A DNA stretch of 64,000 nucleotides. Origin: Collinsella sp. (GTDB taxonomy: Bacteria > Actinomycetota > Coriobacteriia > Coriobacteriales > Coriobacteriaceae). The notes beneath the pieces are model-generated. The model saw only the letters and a program-made list of their open reading frames with translations. It did not search any database and had not been told where the DNA came from. Shown piece after piece: positions 1 to 9,650 of this stretch. Location: contig JAHAGQ010000001.1 in assembly GCA_018373675.1 (NCBI GenBank), positions 62,001-126,000 of the forward strand, given 5' to 3'. Position 1 is the first letter of the stretch; every line of letters starts with the position of its first letter. The position numbers and the translations under genes are program-made.

Positions 1-282
1 GCGCACGGTTTTCGACCATTTTGCGTTGGTGCCGGACCTGTCCTGCGTTTTAGCGTCGACGGCAATATCCTTAGCCGTGCCGCCGGGCGTTCCGTTTTCG
101 AAGCGCCACAGCAGCCACAGGTGAGAGAAGGAGTCCAGGCCCTCAACCGCTGCATTGGAGGCAAATTCCGGCTCAAAAAAGATTCGTCCCTGCAGATGGG
201 GCGCCAAAAAGCTGTTGCGCGGAATGCCGAACTTCTGCGGCAGGTCGGTATGTATGCGTGCGATAGGTTCCATGCCGGTCAT
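1..282 (-). CDS. trmO: TrmO (TsaA/YaeB) tRNA t6A37 methyltransferase, 3' end outside window
   Basis: The leftward reading frame from the ATG at 282 runs off the left edge after 94 codons. Its start matches the TrmO/UPF0066 family: a beta-strand opening, then HTDLPQKFGIPRNS, an HLQGRIFFEP block and EGLDSFSHLWLLW. Family members methylate N6-threonylcarbamoyladenosine at position 37 of some tRNAs using S-adenosylmethionine. A second in-frame ATG lies three codons downstream, at 273, so the exact start is open. The frame is not in the supplied translation list because it is cut by the window edge. The C-terminal half cannot be judged. Confidence 0.85.
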   Translation of the reverse strand, partial: MTGMEPIARIHTDLPQKFGIPRNSFLAPHLQGRIFFEPEFASNAAVEGLDSFSHLWLLWRFENGTPGGTAKDIAVDAKTQDRSGTNAKWSKTVR

Positions 283-414
283 TGTACGGCATGGAGGCGT
301 GGGGCGTTGCGCGCAATTCTTCGCCGCGGTCCCCCGTCGTGCAACCAACGGTTGCTTGGAAGGGCGCCTGCCGCCGCGTATGCTTAAGCCATCAACCAGC
401 AGAAAGGAGCCGCT

Positions 415-939
415 ATGGCCTTTGCAGAAAAGCTCATTGCTGTCCGTCGCGCCCATCACCTTACCCAAGAGCAGCTTGCCGCTAAGCTCTTCGTCACACG
501 CCAGGCCATCAGCCGGTGGGAGCGCGGCGAGGTCACACCGGGCATCGACATGATGAAGCTCATCGCCGCCGTAACCGGAGAACCGCTGTCCCACCTGCTC
601 GAAATGCCTGAGCACTATTGCCAGAGCTGCGGCATGATACTCACGCCCGACGACTGCGGCACCGATGCCACGGGCACCGCGACCGATCATTACTGCAAGT
701 GGTGCTACGACCACGGCAAGTACACCTATGACACCACCATGGAGGCAATGATTGAGGATTGTGCCCCGCGCCTGGCACAAAACACCGGCATGTCGCTCGA
801 CGAAGCCGTCTCGCTCATGGGCGCCGTCCTGCCGCAACTGGAGCGCTGGCACACCGTGCAGGAAAACGAAGAGCGCTACGGCGCCGAGGCGCGGGCGCGC
901 TATGGCAATGAGGCTATCGATGCAGCAAACGAAACGTAA
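415..939 (+). CDS. XRE-family HTH regulator with C-terminal zinc ribbon
   Basis: This 174-residue protein has an N-terminal helix-turn-helix of the XRE type at about residues 5-60 (LTQEQLAAKLFVTRQAISRW). It is followed by a zinc-ribbon-2 domain with Cys69-x2-Cys72 and Cys94-x2-Cys97 and the typical GT-A-GT spacer and TMEAMIED tail. The combination is common in regulators of Firmicutes and Coriobacteriia, but the target genes are unknown. An AGAAAGGAG ribosome site precedes the ATG. The next gene, a TipAS-domain fragment, starts 6 bp downstream, so the two are probably co-transcribed, and both belong to ligand-sensing regulator families. Confidence 0.85.
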   Translation: MAFAEKLIAVRRAHHLTQEQLAAKLFVTRQAISRWERGEVTPGIDMMKLIAAVTGEPLSHLLEMPEHYCQSCGMILTPDDCGTDATGTATDHYCKWCYDHGKYTYDTTMEAMIEDCAPRLAQNTGMSLDEAVSLMGAVLPQLERWHTVQENEERYGAEARARYGNEAIDAANET

Positions 940-945
940 CTGGAC

Positions 946-1242
946 ATGGATCCTCAGACATGGACCGACATGAAGGAACTTGAACGCGCTGTTCTGGGCC
1001 AGCTTTCGATTGCCATGGGCGACGGCGATGCGGACGGAAGCGAGGCTCGCAAGCTTGTCGCGATGCATCGTCGCTGGATTGGCCTTAATTGGGGACACGA
1101 GCCCCAGAACGAAGCGTATCTGGGCCTCGCCCACGGTTATCTGGCCGACCAGCGCTTTATCGACTACTACGACAAGCCCTGAGGCACCGGAGCCACGGCG
1201 TTTCTGGTACAGGCCATCGAGTCGTCGTTGACGCGCGCATAG
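946..1242 (+). pseudogene. TipAS-domain protein interrupted by an in-frame TGA
   Basis: The first open stretch (946-1182, 78 codons) resembles the second half of the TipAS antibiotic-recognition domain: HRRWIGLNWG, EAYLGLAHGYLADQRF, then YYDKP. It stops at a TGA (1180-1182). Without any frame change the sequence continues as GTGATAFLVQAIESSLTRA to a TAG at 1240-1242. That stretch is what normally ends this domain (a G-x-ATxFL-x2-AI helix). The simplest reading is a nonsense mutation of a Cys or Trp codon. The MerR DNA-binding part of a classic TipA is absent, so this was a stand-alone domain or is already truncated. Confidence 0.65.
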
Positions 1243-1293
1243 ACCGCGGCGGCTTTGGGTATTTCAATCAAAACCTCAACCGATTGGAGACCT

Positions 1294-1539
1294 ATGGCTA
1301 CTGATCATGAGCTCGAGCTGTACGTTATGACCGGCTGCCCGTATTGCATAAAGGTCAAGCACTTTTTGGCCGATAACGGCGTGACTATTCCCGAGCGCAA
1401 TATCTCGACCGATACCGAAGCCGAGCAGACACTCATCGCCATCGGCGGAAAACGCCAGGTTCCCTGCCTGTTCATCGACGGCAAACCACTCTACGAATCG
1501 AGCGACATCATCGCATGGGCACAGGAGAACCTGCTCTAG
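1294..1539 (+). CDS. Glutaredoxin-like thiol-disulfide protein
   Basis: This 81-residue protein has the complete glutaredoxin fold signature: the CPYC redox motif at residues 15-18, then RQVPCLFIDG with the cis-proline, and a C-terminal YESSDIIAWAQ helix that binds glutathione or a related thiol. It reduces disulfides in the cytoplasm. I chose the ATG at 1294 because GGAG sits eight bases upstream. A longer frame from 1255 would add 13 residues that do not fit the family. The gene converges on the dihydrouridine synthase gene across a strong hairpin. Confidence 0.88.
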   Translation: MATDHELELYVMTGCPYCIKVKHFLADNGVTIPERNISTDTEAEQTLIAIGGKRQVPCLFIDGKPLYESSDIIAWAQENLL

Positions 1540-1552
1540 TGCAGCATAGTCA

Positions 1553-1596
1553 TCGGGGACGTTCTTAAATGACTAGTCGTTAAAGAACGTCCCCGA
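1553..1596. terminator. Bidirectional hairpin between convergent genes
   Basis: TCGGGGACGTTCTT (1553-1566) pairs perfectly with AAGAACGTCCCCGA (1583-1596) around a 16-base loop. It lies between the ends of the glutaredoxin gene (+) and the dus gene (-), the usual place for a shared terminator. T-runs are short on both strands. The sequence may also be a copy of a family of intergenic palindromes, as similar short ones occur elsewhere in the window. Confidence 0.6.
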
Positions 1597-1603
1597 CGAC
1601 TAA

Positions 1604-2563
1604 CTAGCCGTGGAAGCGGGCTATGGGTGCAAGTGGCTGCTCGCGAAAGACGCGCTCGACGGCGGCGCGGTATTCGTCAACCTTTTTGGTCTTGCGCACG
1701 ATCTTGTGGACGGTAGCGGGATCAGCGAAAGCGCACTTGGCGTAGAACCACCACTCCTTCATGCGGAAGACCGCATTGCCGCCAATCTCTTCTGCATATG
1801 CCGCAAACAGCGTGTCGTGGAAGCGCTGCAGCTCAGCAGCCGTTGCAGCTGGGCCGCCCTTGACCATGCGAGCCAGCGCGGGGTTCGCGAGCAGGCCACG
1901 CCCCAACATCACATGGCGCGTGCCGGGATAGGCCTCCACCAGCGCGTCCATATCCTCAAGATCAAAAATGTCACCGTTATAGGCGACCGGAAACGGCGCG
2001 CGCTCCAGCGTTTCGCCATAGAACTCCTTGCGCGGCGTGCCCGTATAGCGGTCCTTTTGCACGCGCGGGTGCACGATCAGCTCTGCCAACGGTATGCGGC
2101 AATACAGATCGAGCACGCGCTCATACTCGTCATCGCTCTCCAGCCCCAGCCTGGTCTTGACCGATACCGGCAACGGCGAGCGTTCGCACACGTCGCTCAA
2201 GAACACCTCAAGTTCGTCGAGATTACGCAAGAAACCCGAGCCCTTGCCCTTGGCGACAACCGTCCCCGAGGGGCAACCCAAGTTGAGATTGACCTCGCGA
2301 TAGCCCATGTCGGCGAGCACCTGTGCCGCCCACACAAACTCGTCCGCGTTCTTGGACATCAGCTGAGGCACTACGTTAAGCCCCTGGTTATTGGCAGGAT
2401 CGATCTCCTTAAACGCCTTGCCGCCAAAGCGGTTGCCCACCCGCGGCGGCGGCAAAAACGGCGTGTAATAGCAATCGAGTGCGCCGAAGCACTCCGCATG
2501 CACGCGACGGAACACATGCCCGGTAATCCCCTCCATGGGGGCCAACGATAGAATCATCAACAT
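1604..2563 (-). CDS. dus: tRNA-dihydrouridine synthase
   Basis: This 319-residue protein opens with the FMN-binding APMEGITGHVFRR block. It then shows VVPQLMSKN, NLNLGCPSGTVVAKGKGSGF with the catalytic Cys and the NLGCP signature of the Dus family, SVKTRLG, LIVHPR, YNGDIF and MLGRGLLANP, all in the expected order. Dus enzymes reduce specific uridines of the tRNA D-loop using FMN and NADPH. I cannot tell which Dus subfamily this belongs to. The start may be the ATG at 2563 or the one at 2557, just before ILSLAPMEG. The gene appears to be a single transcription unit. Confidence 0.93.
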   Translation of the reverse strand: MLMILSLAPMEGITGHVFRRVHAECFGALDCYYTPFLPPPRVGNRFGGKAFKEIDPANNQGLNVVPQLMSKNADEFVWAAQVLADMGYREVNLNLGCPSGTVVAKGKGSGFLRNLDELEVFLSDVCERSPLPVSVKTRLGLESDDEYERVLDLYCRIPLAELIVHPRVQKDRYTGTPRKEFYGETLERAPFPVAYNGDIFDLEDMDALVEAYPGTRHVMLGRGLLANPALARMVKGGPAATAAELQRFHDTLFAAYAEEIGGNAVFRMKEWWFYAKCAFADPATVHKIVRKTKKVDEYRAAVERVFREQPLAPIARFHG

Positions 2564-2581
2564 CTACTCTCAGATCAATGC

Positions 2582-2603
2582 GGCAAAGGGACTGCCCCTT
2601 TGT
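2582..2603. repeat. Short intergenic palindrome (CAAAGGG / CCCTTTG)
   Basis: GCAAAGGGACTGCCCCTTTGT forms a hairpin with a 7-8 bp stem just upstream of the dus gene. Related palindromes with a CAAAGG core occur at about 4208, 48461 and 55799. No T-run follows, so its role is unclear. Confidence 0.4.
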
Positions 2604-2833
2604 CACATGCATTATGCCTTGTCCTTGAGGCGGCCCACAAGGCGGAGGCGGTTACTTGACGCCAACCAGCCAACCAGTCGTCGCTGTGCAACGAAGGTGA
2701 ATGGCGCCCACGATCAAGCGAGCACCAACAGCACGCTGTTGACCGCCATGTATGAACAACAGACATCCTCCACTCATCTATACTCAAGAGCGTGTGCGCA
2801 TCGCCCCCGAAAAACGATGAGAGTCGAGGCCCC

Positions 2834-3967
2834 ATGCAGCAGCTCACCGAGCAAGAAAAGAAACGCATCCAGCGGTACTGCACATACCCCAAAATCGCAG
2901 CGACCGCACTCGTCATGTCGTTCGTAGCATGCCTATTGATGTTGCCGCTCCAAATGATCAACGATATCGCGTTCCATCAAAAGGAATTCCAACCCGCGGG
3001 CATATATACCGCCATCGCACTCACCGCAATCGAACTCGCCATCTTTTGCTATTGCGCTCTTGCGCCGCGCTTTGGAATGCAGGGCAAACAGTGGAAGGAG
3101 CTGCAGGGCAGGCTTGCGGTGGCCCAGACCAACAAAGACCGCTCCGCGGAGGTCGCCGGTGTGCTCGCCACGCAAGCTGCCGGCCACCTGCTCAAGAACA
3201 GTGATAACGATCTCGCGCGCAACCTGGGCGGCGCCGCGGAGGTCGCCGGCGCCGTAGGGGCAGTCGCCACGGCGGCAGACGTGCTGGCCGAAACCTCGAG
3301 CAATGCCGAGGCCATGGCGGCCGCATACGGCGTTGTGATTCCGAGCGCCAAGAAACAGATTATCGTGCTCATCGCAGTGCCCGCCATTGTGCTGCTTGGC
3401 GTCTACATCCCGCAGTTTGTCCAGGGAAATAACGAGCTTCAGGCAAGAAAGGCTGCAGCCGCCGAGCAGCTCGCCATCGCGCAAGATGCCTTGGAGCCCG
3501 TGTGCGAACGCGTCGCGGCAGACGACCCATACGAGTCGTATCACGACTACGGCTACCGCATTATCGGCTATCTGCGCGACAATGACCTTGGCGCTCAAGC
3601 TGCCTATGTCTACCTTTCTTTTGATGCAGACGGCATGCTCACGGACGTCGATTACGTCAGTCAGATCGACCCCGAGGCAAGCCTCGCAGACAACCTCGCC
3701 CGCGCCGAGCAGGATATCGCGACGCTCTGCGCCCCGCTCAACGGGTTGGACATTTCCGTTGCCACACCGGGCCTCCTCACGCCATGCAGCCTGTCGGATG
3801 AATTTAAACAGACATTTTTAGCTGGCTCCCTATATGAAGAAATCAGCATCAAGACGGAGGACGAATCTATCAAGTCGTACTACACCTTTGACACCGAGGC
3901 CGCAGAAGAATTCGACGAATACACCCATCCGGAAATTAGGCTCATGCTCTCTGCAAAGAAGAACTAA
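2834..3967 (+). CDS. Uncharacterised membrane protein with two helix regions
   Basis: I do not recognise this 377-residue protein. The start at 2834 (MQQLTEQEKK) is preceded by GAGG. An upstream frame to 2792 would add 14 residues with no support. A hydrophobic hairpin lies at about residues 20-75. An alanine-rich stretch follows (AAEVAGAVGAVATAADVLAE, about 132-155), then one more membrane segment at about 180-200 (KQIIVLIAVPAIVLLGVYIP). The last 170 residues are soluble and probably outside the membrane. They have a YLRDN-YVYLSFDADG core that looks like a small alpha/beta domain. No neighbour gives a functional clue. Confidence 0.7.
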   Translation: MQQLTEQEKKRIQRYCTYPKIAATALVMSFVACLLMLPLQMINDIAFHQKEFQPAGIYTAIALTAIELAIFCYCALAPRFGMQGKQWKELQGRLAVAQTNKDRSAEVAGVLATQAAGHLLKNSDNDLARNLGGAAEVAGAVGAVATAADVLAETSSNAEAMAAAYGVVIPSAKKQIIVLIAVPAIVLLGVYIPQFVQGNNELQARKAAAAEQLAIAQDALEPVCERVAADDPYESYHDYGYRIIGYLRDNDLGAQAAYVYLSFDADGMLTDVDYVSQIDPEASLADNLARAEQDIATLCAPLNGLDISVATPGLLTPCSLSDEFKQTFLAGSLYEEISIKTEDESIKSYYTFDTEAAEEFDEYTHPEIRLMLSAKKN

Positions 3968-4010
3968 AGGCTTTCGATCTAATTGCCGCTCGCGAACATC
4001 GTCTATATCT

Positions 4011-4192
4011 CGAGGTCTAATACTTTTCCGAGAAGTGAACGACCGTTTTTGGACCCCTGAAGCATCGACATTTTCTGGCGCCAAAACCGCAGGATTTGAC
4101 TGGCAAAACCGCAGGAAATTGCATCACAAAAGCGCCGATGCTTCGGGGGTCTATTTTCACTCGTTCACTTCTCGGAAAAGTATTAGACCTCG
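4011..4192. repeat. 182-bp MITE-like element with 32-bp perfect terminal inverted repeats
   Basis: The outer 32 bases (4011-4042) are the exact reverse complement of 4161-4192. The pairing continues imperfectly inward, with GACCCCTGAAGCATCG matching the complement of CGATGCTTCGGGGGTC. The centre holds two copies of CAAAACCGCAGGA (4083 and 4104). There is no coding frame inside. The whole could fold into one long hairpin and has the shape of a non-autonomous transposable element. It separates two convergent genes, so it could also act as a transcription block. I did not see a clear flanking target duplication. Confidence 0.75.
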
Positions 4193-4238
4193 AATTCACA
4201 AGCCGCTCAATGCGACAAAGGACCGTTCCTTTGCCACG

Positions 4239-7200
4239 CTATTCGGAGCGCAGGGCCTCCACGGGGTCCTTTTTGGACGCGCTGCGAGCGGGCAGCAGGC
4301 CGGCAACGACCGTTAGCAACACAGAAATCGCAATGAGCACCAGCGCATCCTGCACGGGCAGGCTCATCAGATTGGGCACCTGTTTGGCAGCAAGCGCCCA
4401 GGCATTAACCGGGAAGCTCACGGCCACCACGACGACAATGGCAAAGACACCGGCGATAAGCCCCTCAATAAAGGTCTCGGCATTGAATACGTTGGCCACG
4501 TTGCGCTTCGACGCGCCGATCGCGCGCAGGATGCCAATCTCCTTTTTGCGCTCCAGCACGCTGATGTAGGTGATGATGCCGATCATGATGGAACTCACCA
4601 CCAGGCTGATACTCACGAATGCGATGAGCACCAAGCTGATGGTGTTCACGATGTCGGTCACCGAACCCATGATGATGCCCATGTAGTCGGTGTACGAAAT
4701 TGCCCGATCATCATGGCCAGCGGCTTTGACCTGCTTGTTGTACGCATCGATGTGATCGAGTACGCGCTCCTTGGCCTCAAAGTCGCGCGGGAAAATCTTG
4801 ACCGAGATGGGGTCGGCCTCGTCCGCATAGCCCAGTGTGGTCAGATTGTTATCGTAGGTGAGCTTCGACGCCTTGGCATAGCTCATCATGAGCGAGCTCA
4901 GGTCCTCGGCGTCCATGTTGAAGTGAATGGCATGAGCAAAGGCACTCGCATCCACGCGCATGGCGCTCGCCAGGCTAGCAAAACTCGACGACATCTGCGT
5001 CGCCATCTGATCCATAAGCCCCGCCGCTCCCGCTTTGAGCTGGGAAGACACCGTCGCTGCGATTCTGTTGCTGAGCGATTGCATCACCTGGTCCATAGCC
5101 TGCTGCAAATAGGGCGCGAGCTGTTTTTGTACGTAGTCGGTCATAGCCTGTTGCAGGCGCTCGGCCAGGGCATCGCCGCCGAACGCTTTGAGCTGGGCCA
5201 GGATTTGCTGGGCTGCCGTATCATTCTCAAGATATGCCGAGAATGCGGCAGCAAGCTTTGATGCATCTTTAAGGTCTTCGGGTGACAGCGCCCTAAACTG
5301 ATCAGACTGCAAAAAGCCCTCAAACAGCTGGTTGGCAAGCGTTCCCACCTGCTGCATTTGCTCGGGCGTGAGTTCCAGACCGTCAAAGATGCCCGAGAAA
5401 TCCGGGGTTGGCGCTTTGGCCATGATGTCGCTGAAGTCGATGTCCCTCCCAACGTCCGAAAGGTCAATGTCCAGCCCGGACAAATCGATACCAGAAAGGT
5501 CCATACCGCTGGCTGCACCCGAGAGTGCAGATGTATCGAACGAAAACGCACTCTTCAGCGCCACCTCGTCCACACTGAACATGCTGCCCAGATCCACGCC
5601 CTGCTTGGCCTCGCCTTGCAGTTCGTCGAAGGTTTTGCCCGTAAAGACATCCGTCTCGGGGTGGGCAAGCTGCTCTTGCACAATCTGCGAATCGGCGGCG
5701 CGCTCCATAAGCTGGTGAGTCAGCGCATGTGTATAGGCAATGCCCGGAGACAACGCGCTCGCATTGGCCGTCTCGTTGGGTCGTACCACGCCCACAATGT
5801 GCACGTCGATACCGTCGGCAACCTTGGTGGCCATAAAGTCGGCGTCACCAGACATGTCGGTCCACATGCCAGTCTCTTCGTTTTTACGATAGGCATCGGC
5901 CGGCGACAACACCTTAAACGTCGTGGACAGCGCATCGTCGTAGGTAAAGTCGGTGCCGGACTCGGGCGTCTCAATCTTGCCGTCAGCCGTCATAGCACTG
6001 TTAACCAGGTCGTTGAGCTCATCGATATCCAGCGCACCGATGCTATAGAGCGTGTAGTCGCCCACCGTACCGCGGCTCGAAAGCACCATCACGGCTTCGT
6101 TGGCGGACGTGGGCCAATGACCGGCGACGACATCGTACTGGCTGTCGAGCAGGCTCTGGTCGTCAATCATCTCGTTAAAGACCGAGGTTCCCATGGATTC
6201 CATGCTCACCGTTGCCGCCGAGCTCGCGCCGCCGCTCATGGCCTCGGTCATGGCATTAGGCACCAGCCGGACAGGCCTCTCGTCTCCCTTGCCCGCGCGA
6301 TAGACAACCGGCGTTACGCCATAGCCGTACTGAATGGCGTTAACTTCTTTATCGATGCCGTCGCCACCGGCATCAAGCCATGCCTTGAAGCTCGTCATGT
6401 CGTTGGACTTAACGCTCGCAAACATATCCTTTACGGCCGTAACCACGGGAATCTTATCGGTTCCCTGAGCCTTGCCGTCGGTGCCGTCGTCGGATAAATC
6501 CTCGCCGTTGGACGCCTCATCATCCACAGCCCCCTGTCCGCCCATCATGGACGACAGGTCGTAGTCCTGCTTGGAGATCGTAAGCGGGTAACTCGAGAGC
6601 GTATCCTCCTCGACCTTTTTGATGTAGTTGTTCACGCCATTGGAGAGCGCCAAGATCGCCGCGATACCGATAATGCCAATCGACCCCGCAAAGGCCGTCA
6701 TGGCCGTACGGCCTTTTTTGGTCATAAGGTTTCGGGCAGAAAGCCCCAGCGCCGTCACAAAGCTCATCGAGGTTTTGCGCGTAGGCTTGGCCTCGCGGCG
6801 CGTGGCGTCAGCGACATCGAAAGGATCGGAATCGTCGGTGATCTTGCCATCCGCCAGGTTGACGATGCGCGTGGCGTATTGGTATGCCAACTCGGGATTG
6901 TGCGTGACCATGATGACCAGGCGGTCGCGTGCAACATCCTTGAGCAAGTCCATGACCTGCACGGACGTTGTAGAATCCAAGGCGCCGGTCGGCTCGTCTG
7001 CCAGCACGATCTCGGGGTCGTTGATCAGGGCACGGGCAATCGCCACGCGCTGCATCTGTCCACCCGAAAGCTGGCTCGGGCGCTTGTTAACATGCTCGCC
7101 CAGGCTGACTTTCTCCAACGCCTCGCGCGCACGCTGGCGGCGTTCGGCATGTCCCACGCCCGTAAGCGTGAGCGCCAGCTCCACGTTTTCCAAAATGGTC

Positions 7201-7502
7201 TGATGCGGAATGAGGTTATAGCTCTGGAACACAAAGCCGATGCGGTTGTTGCGGTAGGCATCCCAATCGCGATCGTGAAAGTCCTTGGTCGATATGCCGT
7301 CGATCAGCAAGTCACCGGAATCGAAATGATCGAGCCCACCGATAACGTTGAGCATCGTGGTTTTACCCGACCCCGAAGGTCCCAGAATGGCCACGAACTC
7401 GTTATCGCGAAAAGACAGGCTTACGTTGTCGAGCGCCACCTGCGTAAACGACTGCGTAACGTACCTTTTGCAAATACCTTTGAGCTCCAACATGGACGGC
7501 AA
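4239..7502 (-). CDS. MacB-like ABC transporter: ATPase fused to FtsX-type permease
   Basis: The 1087-residue protein carries a complete ABC ATPase in its first 225 residues: Walker [10 protein letters not shown] at 41-49, the Q-loop, the signature [16 protein letters not shown], Walker [14 protein letters not shown] and the His switch MVTHNPE. A membrane helix at about 270-290 ([19 protein letters not shown]) is followed by a large extracytoplasmic region of some 600 residues with a repetitive [14 protein letters not shown] stretch. Three C-terminal helices form the FtsX fold, ending in the [15 protein letters not shown] tail typical of MacB/LolC permeases. Such proteins use ATP to drive periplasmic or surface mechanics or export of peptides. 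The substrate is unknown and no membrane-fusion partner is adjacent. Confidence 0.9.
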   Translation of the reverse strand: MPSMLELKGICKRYVTQSFTQVALDNVSLSFRDNEFVAILGPSGSGKTTMLNVIGGLDHFDSGDLLIDGISTKDFHDRDWDAYRNNRIGFVFQSYNLIPHQTILENVELALTLTGVGHAERRQRAREALEKVSLGEHVNKRPSQLSGGQMQRVAIARALINDPEIVLADEPTGALDSTTSVQVMDLLKDVARDRLVIMVTHNPELAYQYATRIVNLADGKITDDSDPFDVADATRREAKPTRKTSMSFVTALGLSARNLMTKKGRTAMTAFAGSIGIIGIAAILALSNGVNNYIKKVEEDTLSSYPLTISKQDYDLSSMMGGQGAVDDEASNGEDLSDDGTDGKAQGTDKIPVVTAVKDMFASVKSNDMTSFKAWLDAGGDGIDKEVNAIQYGYGVTPVVYRAGKGDERPVRLVPNAMTEAMSGGASSAATVSMESMGTSVFNEMIDDQSLLDSQYDVVAGHWPTSANEAVMVLSSRGTVGDYTLYSIGALDIDELNDLVNSAMTADGKIETPESGTDFTYDDALSTTFKVLSPADAYRKNEETGMWTDMSGDADFMATKVADGIDVHIVGVVRPNETANASALSPGIAYTHALTHQLMERAADSQIVQEQLAHPETDVFTGKTFDELQGEAKQGVDLGSMFSVDEVALKSAFSFDTSALSGAASGMDLSGIDLSGLDIDLSDVGRDIDFSDIMAKAPTPDFSGIFDGLELTPEQMQQVGTLANQLFEGFLQSDQFRALSPEDLKDASKLAAAFSAYLENDTAAQQILAQLKAFGGDALAERLQQAMTDYVQKQLAPYLQQAMDQVMQSLSNRIAATVSSQLKAGAAGLMDQMATQMSSSFASLASAMRVDASAFAHAIHFNMDAEDLSSLMMSYAKASKLTYDNNLTTLGYADEADPISVKIFPRDFEAKERVLDHIDAYNKQVKAAGHDDRAISYTDYMGIIMGSVTDIVNTISLVLIAFVSISLVVSSIMIGIITYISVLERKKEIGILRAIGASKRNVANVFNAETFIEGLIAGVFAIVVVVAVSFPVNAWALAAKQVPNLMSLPVQDALVLIAISVLLTVVAGLLPARSASKKDPVEALRSE

Positions 7503-7637
7503 CCTCTCCCACGCGGGCGCACTTGCCCGCTCTCCCCCGCCGTTCGTATTCGACGCGTTTGTCCTACTCTATCCCCATTTTTGCCAGAGCCAGAGAGGAA
7601 TGTAACGAAGCGCGCCAAAAAACGAACGGGACGGCGC

Positions 7638-7667
7638 CCAAAAGAAGAGGTCCCGAGCGGGACCTCT
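7638..7667 (-). terminator. Rho-independent terminator of the redox operon
   Basis: On the minus strand a nine-base-pair stem (AGAGGTCCC, loop, GGGACCTCT; + strand 7646-7667) is followed by TCTTTT. It lies downstream of the TlpA-like lipoprotein gene and before the ABC transporter gene, whose start is at 7502. Confidence 0.75.
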
Positions 7668-7749
7668 ATGTGGTGGAGCTTATCTTGAAAGGTAGCGGAC
7701 TACTTCGCACAGCTACACACGATTCTCGCTACGCTTTACGCGTTTTCTA

Positions 7750-8724
7750 CTACTCGCTATTTGCAATCGCCTGGTCGATAAGTTTGTTGAGTGCTGCGCG
7801 CTGCTCGGCGGAGCTGATGGCTCCCACGATTGGATCCCCTACGATGTTGCCATTCTGATCGATGACATACGTCGTCGGGAACGAGAACAGATTTGACGTA
7901 AACTTGCCAGCTTCGCTATCCGACTTGAACCAGATGTTCTTATATGTCACGCCCTTCTTGCTCAGCACGTCCTTGGCATCTGCAATCTCGCCCTTGTTGC
8001 CATCGAGCGTAAAGGAATTGACGCCCACGACCTGGCCGCCCTTCTTGGCAAGCTCCTTATTCAGGTCCTCAAGGTCGCCCAGCTCGCCCACGCACGGCTT
8101 GCAAGTGGTGAACCAGAAGTTCATGACGGTGACCTTGTTCTTGGAGAACAGCTCGTCGCTGCTCACGTCGTTGCCATCCAGGTCCTTGCCCGTAAAGCTG
8201 GGGAACTTCGTCGCCTCGCTCGAAGCATTGGCACCAGCCGTCATGCCAGCGGTCGAAGCGTCGACGCTCTCGCCTGCGCTCGGCGTGCTTCCACAGCCGG
8301 GGAACTCCTTCTCCAAGCTCTCGAGCTTGTCCTCGATCTCCTTGATCTGCTGTGCACCGGCCTTGAGCGTCTTAAGCTCATCCGCCGTGAACTCATCCTT
8401 GGCGCCGTCGATGGTCTTGAGCAGGAAATCGCCGTAATTGCTGCCGTCCTCAATCATTGCCGAGTCTTTATTTGCCGCATTGAATACCTTTTCCCACAGC
8501 GCGTTACCACTCGAAAAGATATCGTTCTCCTTTTGCATGAGTTTTGCATACAACTCGGCGGCCTCGTCGGCATTGGTCGGCTTCTGCGCAGTGAGTTCTG
8601 CGATCTTAGGATCGGGGCCCGCAGATTCGCTCGCATTGCCACCAGGCGCCGAACACGCCACAAGACACAAGGCCAGCACCGGCACCATAAACAGGGCCGC
8701 AATCTTAGAAAGCTTCATAGTCAT
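7750..8724 (-). CDS. TlpA/ResA-like thioredoxin lipoprotein
   Basis: This 324-residue protein starts with a lipoprotein signal peptide ending in LVAC, so Cys24 is the likely lipid anchor. A helical, charged middle (about residues 35-135) precedes a redoxin domain. That domain contains FWFTTCKPCVGELGDL with a CKPC active site, GVNSFTLDGN and the cis-Pro block FPTTYVIDQNGNIVG. The protein is expected to act outside the membrane as a thiol-disulfide reductant or peroxidase partner. It is the last gene of a three-gene operon, 23 bp after a membrane iron-sulfur protein that could supply electrons across the membrane. Confidence 0.9.
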   Translation of the reverse strand: MTMKLSKIAALFMVPVLALCLVACSAPGGNASESAGPDPKIAELTAQKPTNADEAAELYAKLMQKENDIFSSGNALWEKVFNAANKDSAMIEDGSNYGDFLLKTIDGAKDEFTADELKTLKAGAQQIKEIEDKLESLEKEFPGCGSTPSAGESVDASTAGMTAGANASSEATKFPSFTGKDLDGNDVSSDELFSKNKVTVMNFWFTTCKPCVGELGDLEDLNKELAKKGGQVVGVNSFTLDGNKGEIADAKDVLSKKGVTYKNIWFKSDSEAGKFTSNLFSFPTTYVIDQNGNIVGDPIVGAISSAEQRAALNKLIDQAIANSE

Positions 8725-8747
8725 TCCTCCGTTTTGTCGAAGCTTGT

Positions 8748-9650
8748 TTACTTTTTATCGGCGGTCAAGGGAAGCTTTTCCGCCGACACATCCAGGCCAT
8801 AGCGATAGCTGATGGCATCGACAGGACAGGCCCCGATGCACTTTCCGCACCGGATACATTCGGCATGATCGGGCGCGCGGACCACATCAACGTCCATCTG
8901 ACAAACCTTTGAGCACTTGCCGCACGAGACACATTTGCATGCATCGACCCGAATCCCCAGCAGGGATACCTTATTCATGAGCGCATAGAATGCGCCGAGT
9001 GGACAAATCCATTTGCAGAAGGGGCGGTAGAACAAAACGCTCAGCACTACCACGGCAATGAGAACGGCAAGTTTCCAAGTAAAGAGATGTCCCAACGCAG
9101 ATCGAATGCCGGCATTGGCAATGGCCAGCGGAATGGCGCCCTCGAGTACGCCCTGCGGACAGATGTACTTACAAAAGAACGGGTCGCCCATGCCCACGTC
9201 GTTAACCACCAAGACGGGTAGCAGCACCACGGCAAACAGCAACACGACGTACTTGATGTACGTGAGCGGCTTGAGCTTTTTCGTGGAGAACTTTTTGCCG
9301 GGAATCTTGTGCAGCAGCTCCTGCAGCCAGCCAAACGGGCACAGAAAGCCGCATACAAAGCGTCCCAGCAGCACGCCGAGCAAAATGAGCGTACCGGTAA
9401 CATAGTAAGAAAAGTTGAACTTGGACGAGCCCACCACCGACTGGAACGACCCGATGGGGCACGCACCCGATGCCGCGGGGCACGAATAGCAATTAAGTCC
9501 AGGTACGCAGACTGTTTTTCCCGCGCCCTGATAGATGCCGCCTTTGGCAAAGTTTGGCAGGTGAATGTTGGTGACGAGCGTCGCCGCCGCCTGAATGAAT
9601 CCGCGAAATCGAGCCAAAACATGCGACGCAGTGTTTTCTCTTTTATCCAA
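8748..9650 (-). CDS. NapH-like membrane 4Fe-4S protein
   Basis: Family features follow in order: CVPGLNCYSCPAASGACPIG, a membrane helix, GRFVCGFLCPFGWLQ, a second helix, KYICPQGVLEG, a third helix and KWICPLGAFYAL. Two ferredoxin-type 4Fe-4S clusters close the protein (CVSCGKCSKVC, CIRCGKCIGACPVDAI). This is the NapH/CcoG-like pattern of proteins that pass electrons between the cytoplasm and the outer face. I place the start at TTG 9650, which overlaps the TAA of the preceding small gene and has GGAG upstream. An ATG at 9737 would read antisense-like residues through that small gene. Translational coupling is likely. The protein is about 300 residues long. Confidence 0.85.
   Translation of the reverse strand: MDKRENTASHVLARFRGFIQAAATLVTNIHLPNFAKGGIYQGAGKTVCVPGLNCYSCPAASGACPIGSFQSVVGSSKFNFSYYVTGTLILLGVLLGRFVCGFLCPFGWLQELLHKIPGKKFSTKKLKPLTYIKYVVLLFAVVLLPVLVVNDVGMGDPFFCKYICPQGVLEGAIPLAIANAGIRSALGHLFTWKLAVLIAVVVLSVLFYRPFCKWICPLGAFYALMNKVSLLGIRVDACKCVSCGKCSKVCQMDVDVVRAPDHAECIRCGKCIGACPVDAISYRYGLDVSAEKLPLTADKK

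Noticed and set aside
2575..2961. A 128-codon minus-strand frame upstream of the membrane protein.
   Set aside because: It overlaps the start of the better supported plus-strand gene, has no ribosome site and no recognisable motif.
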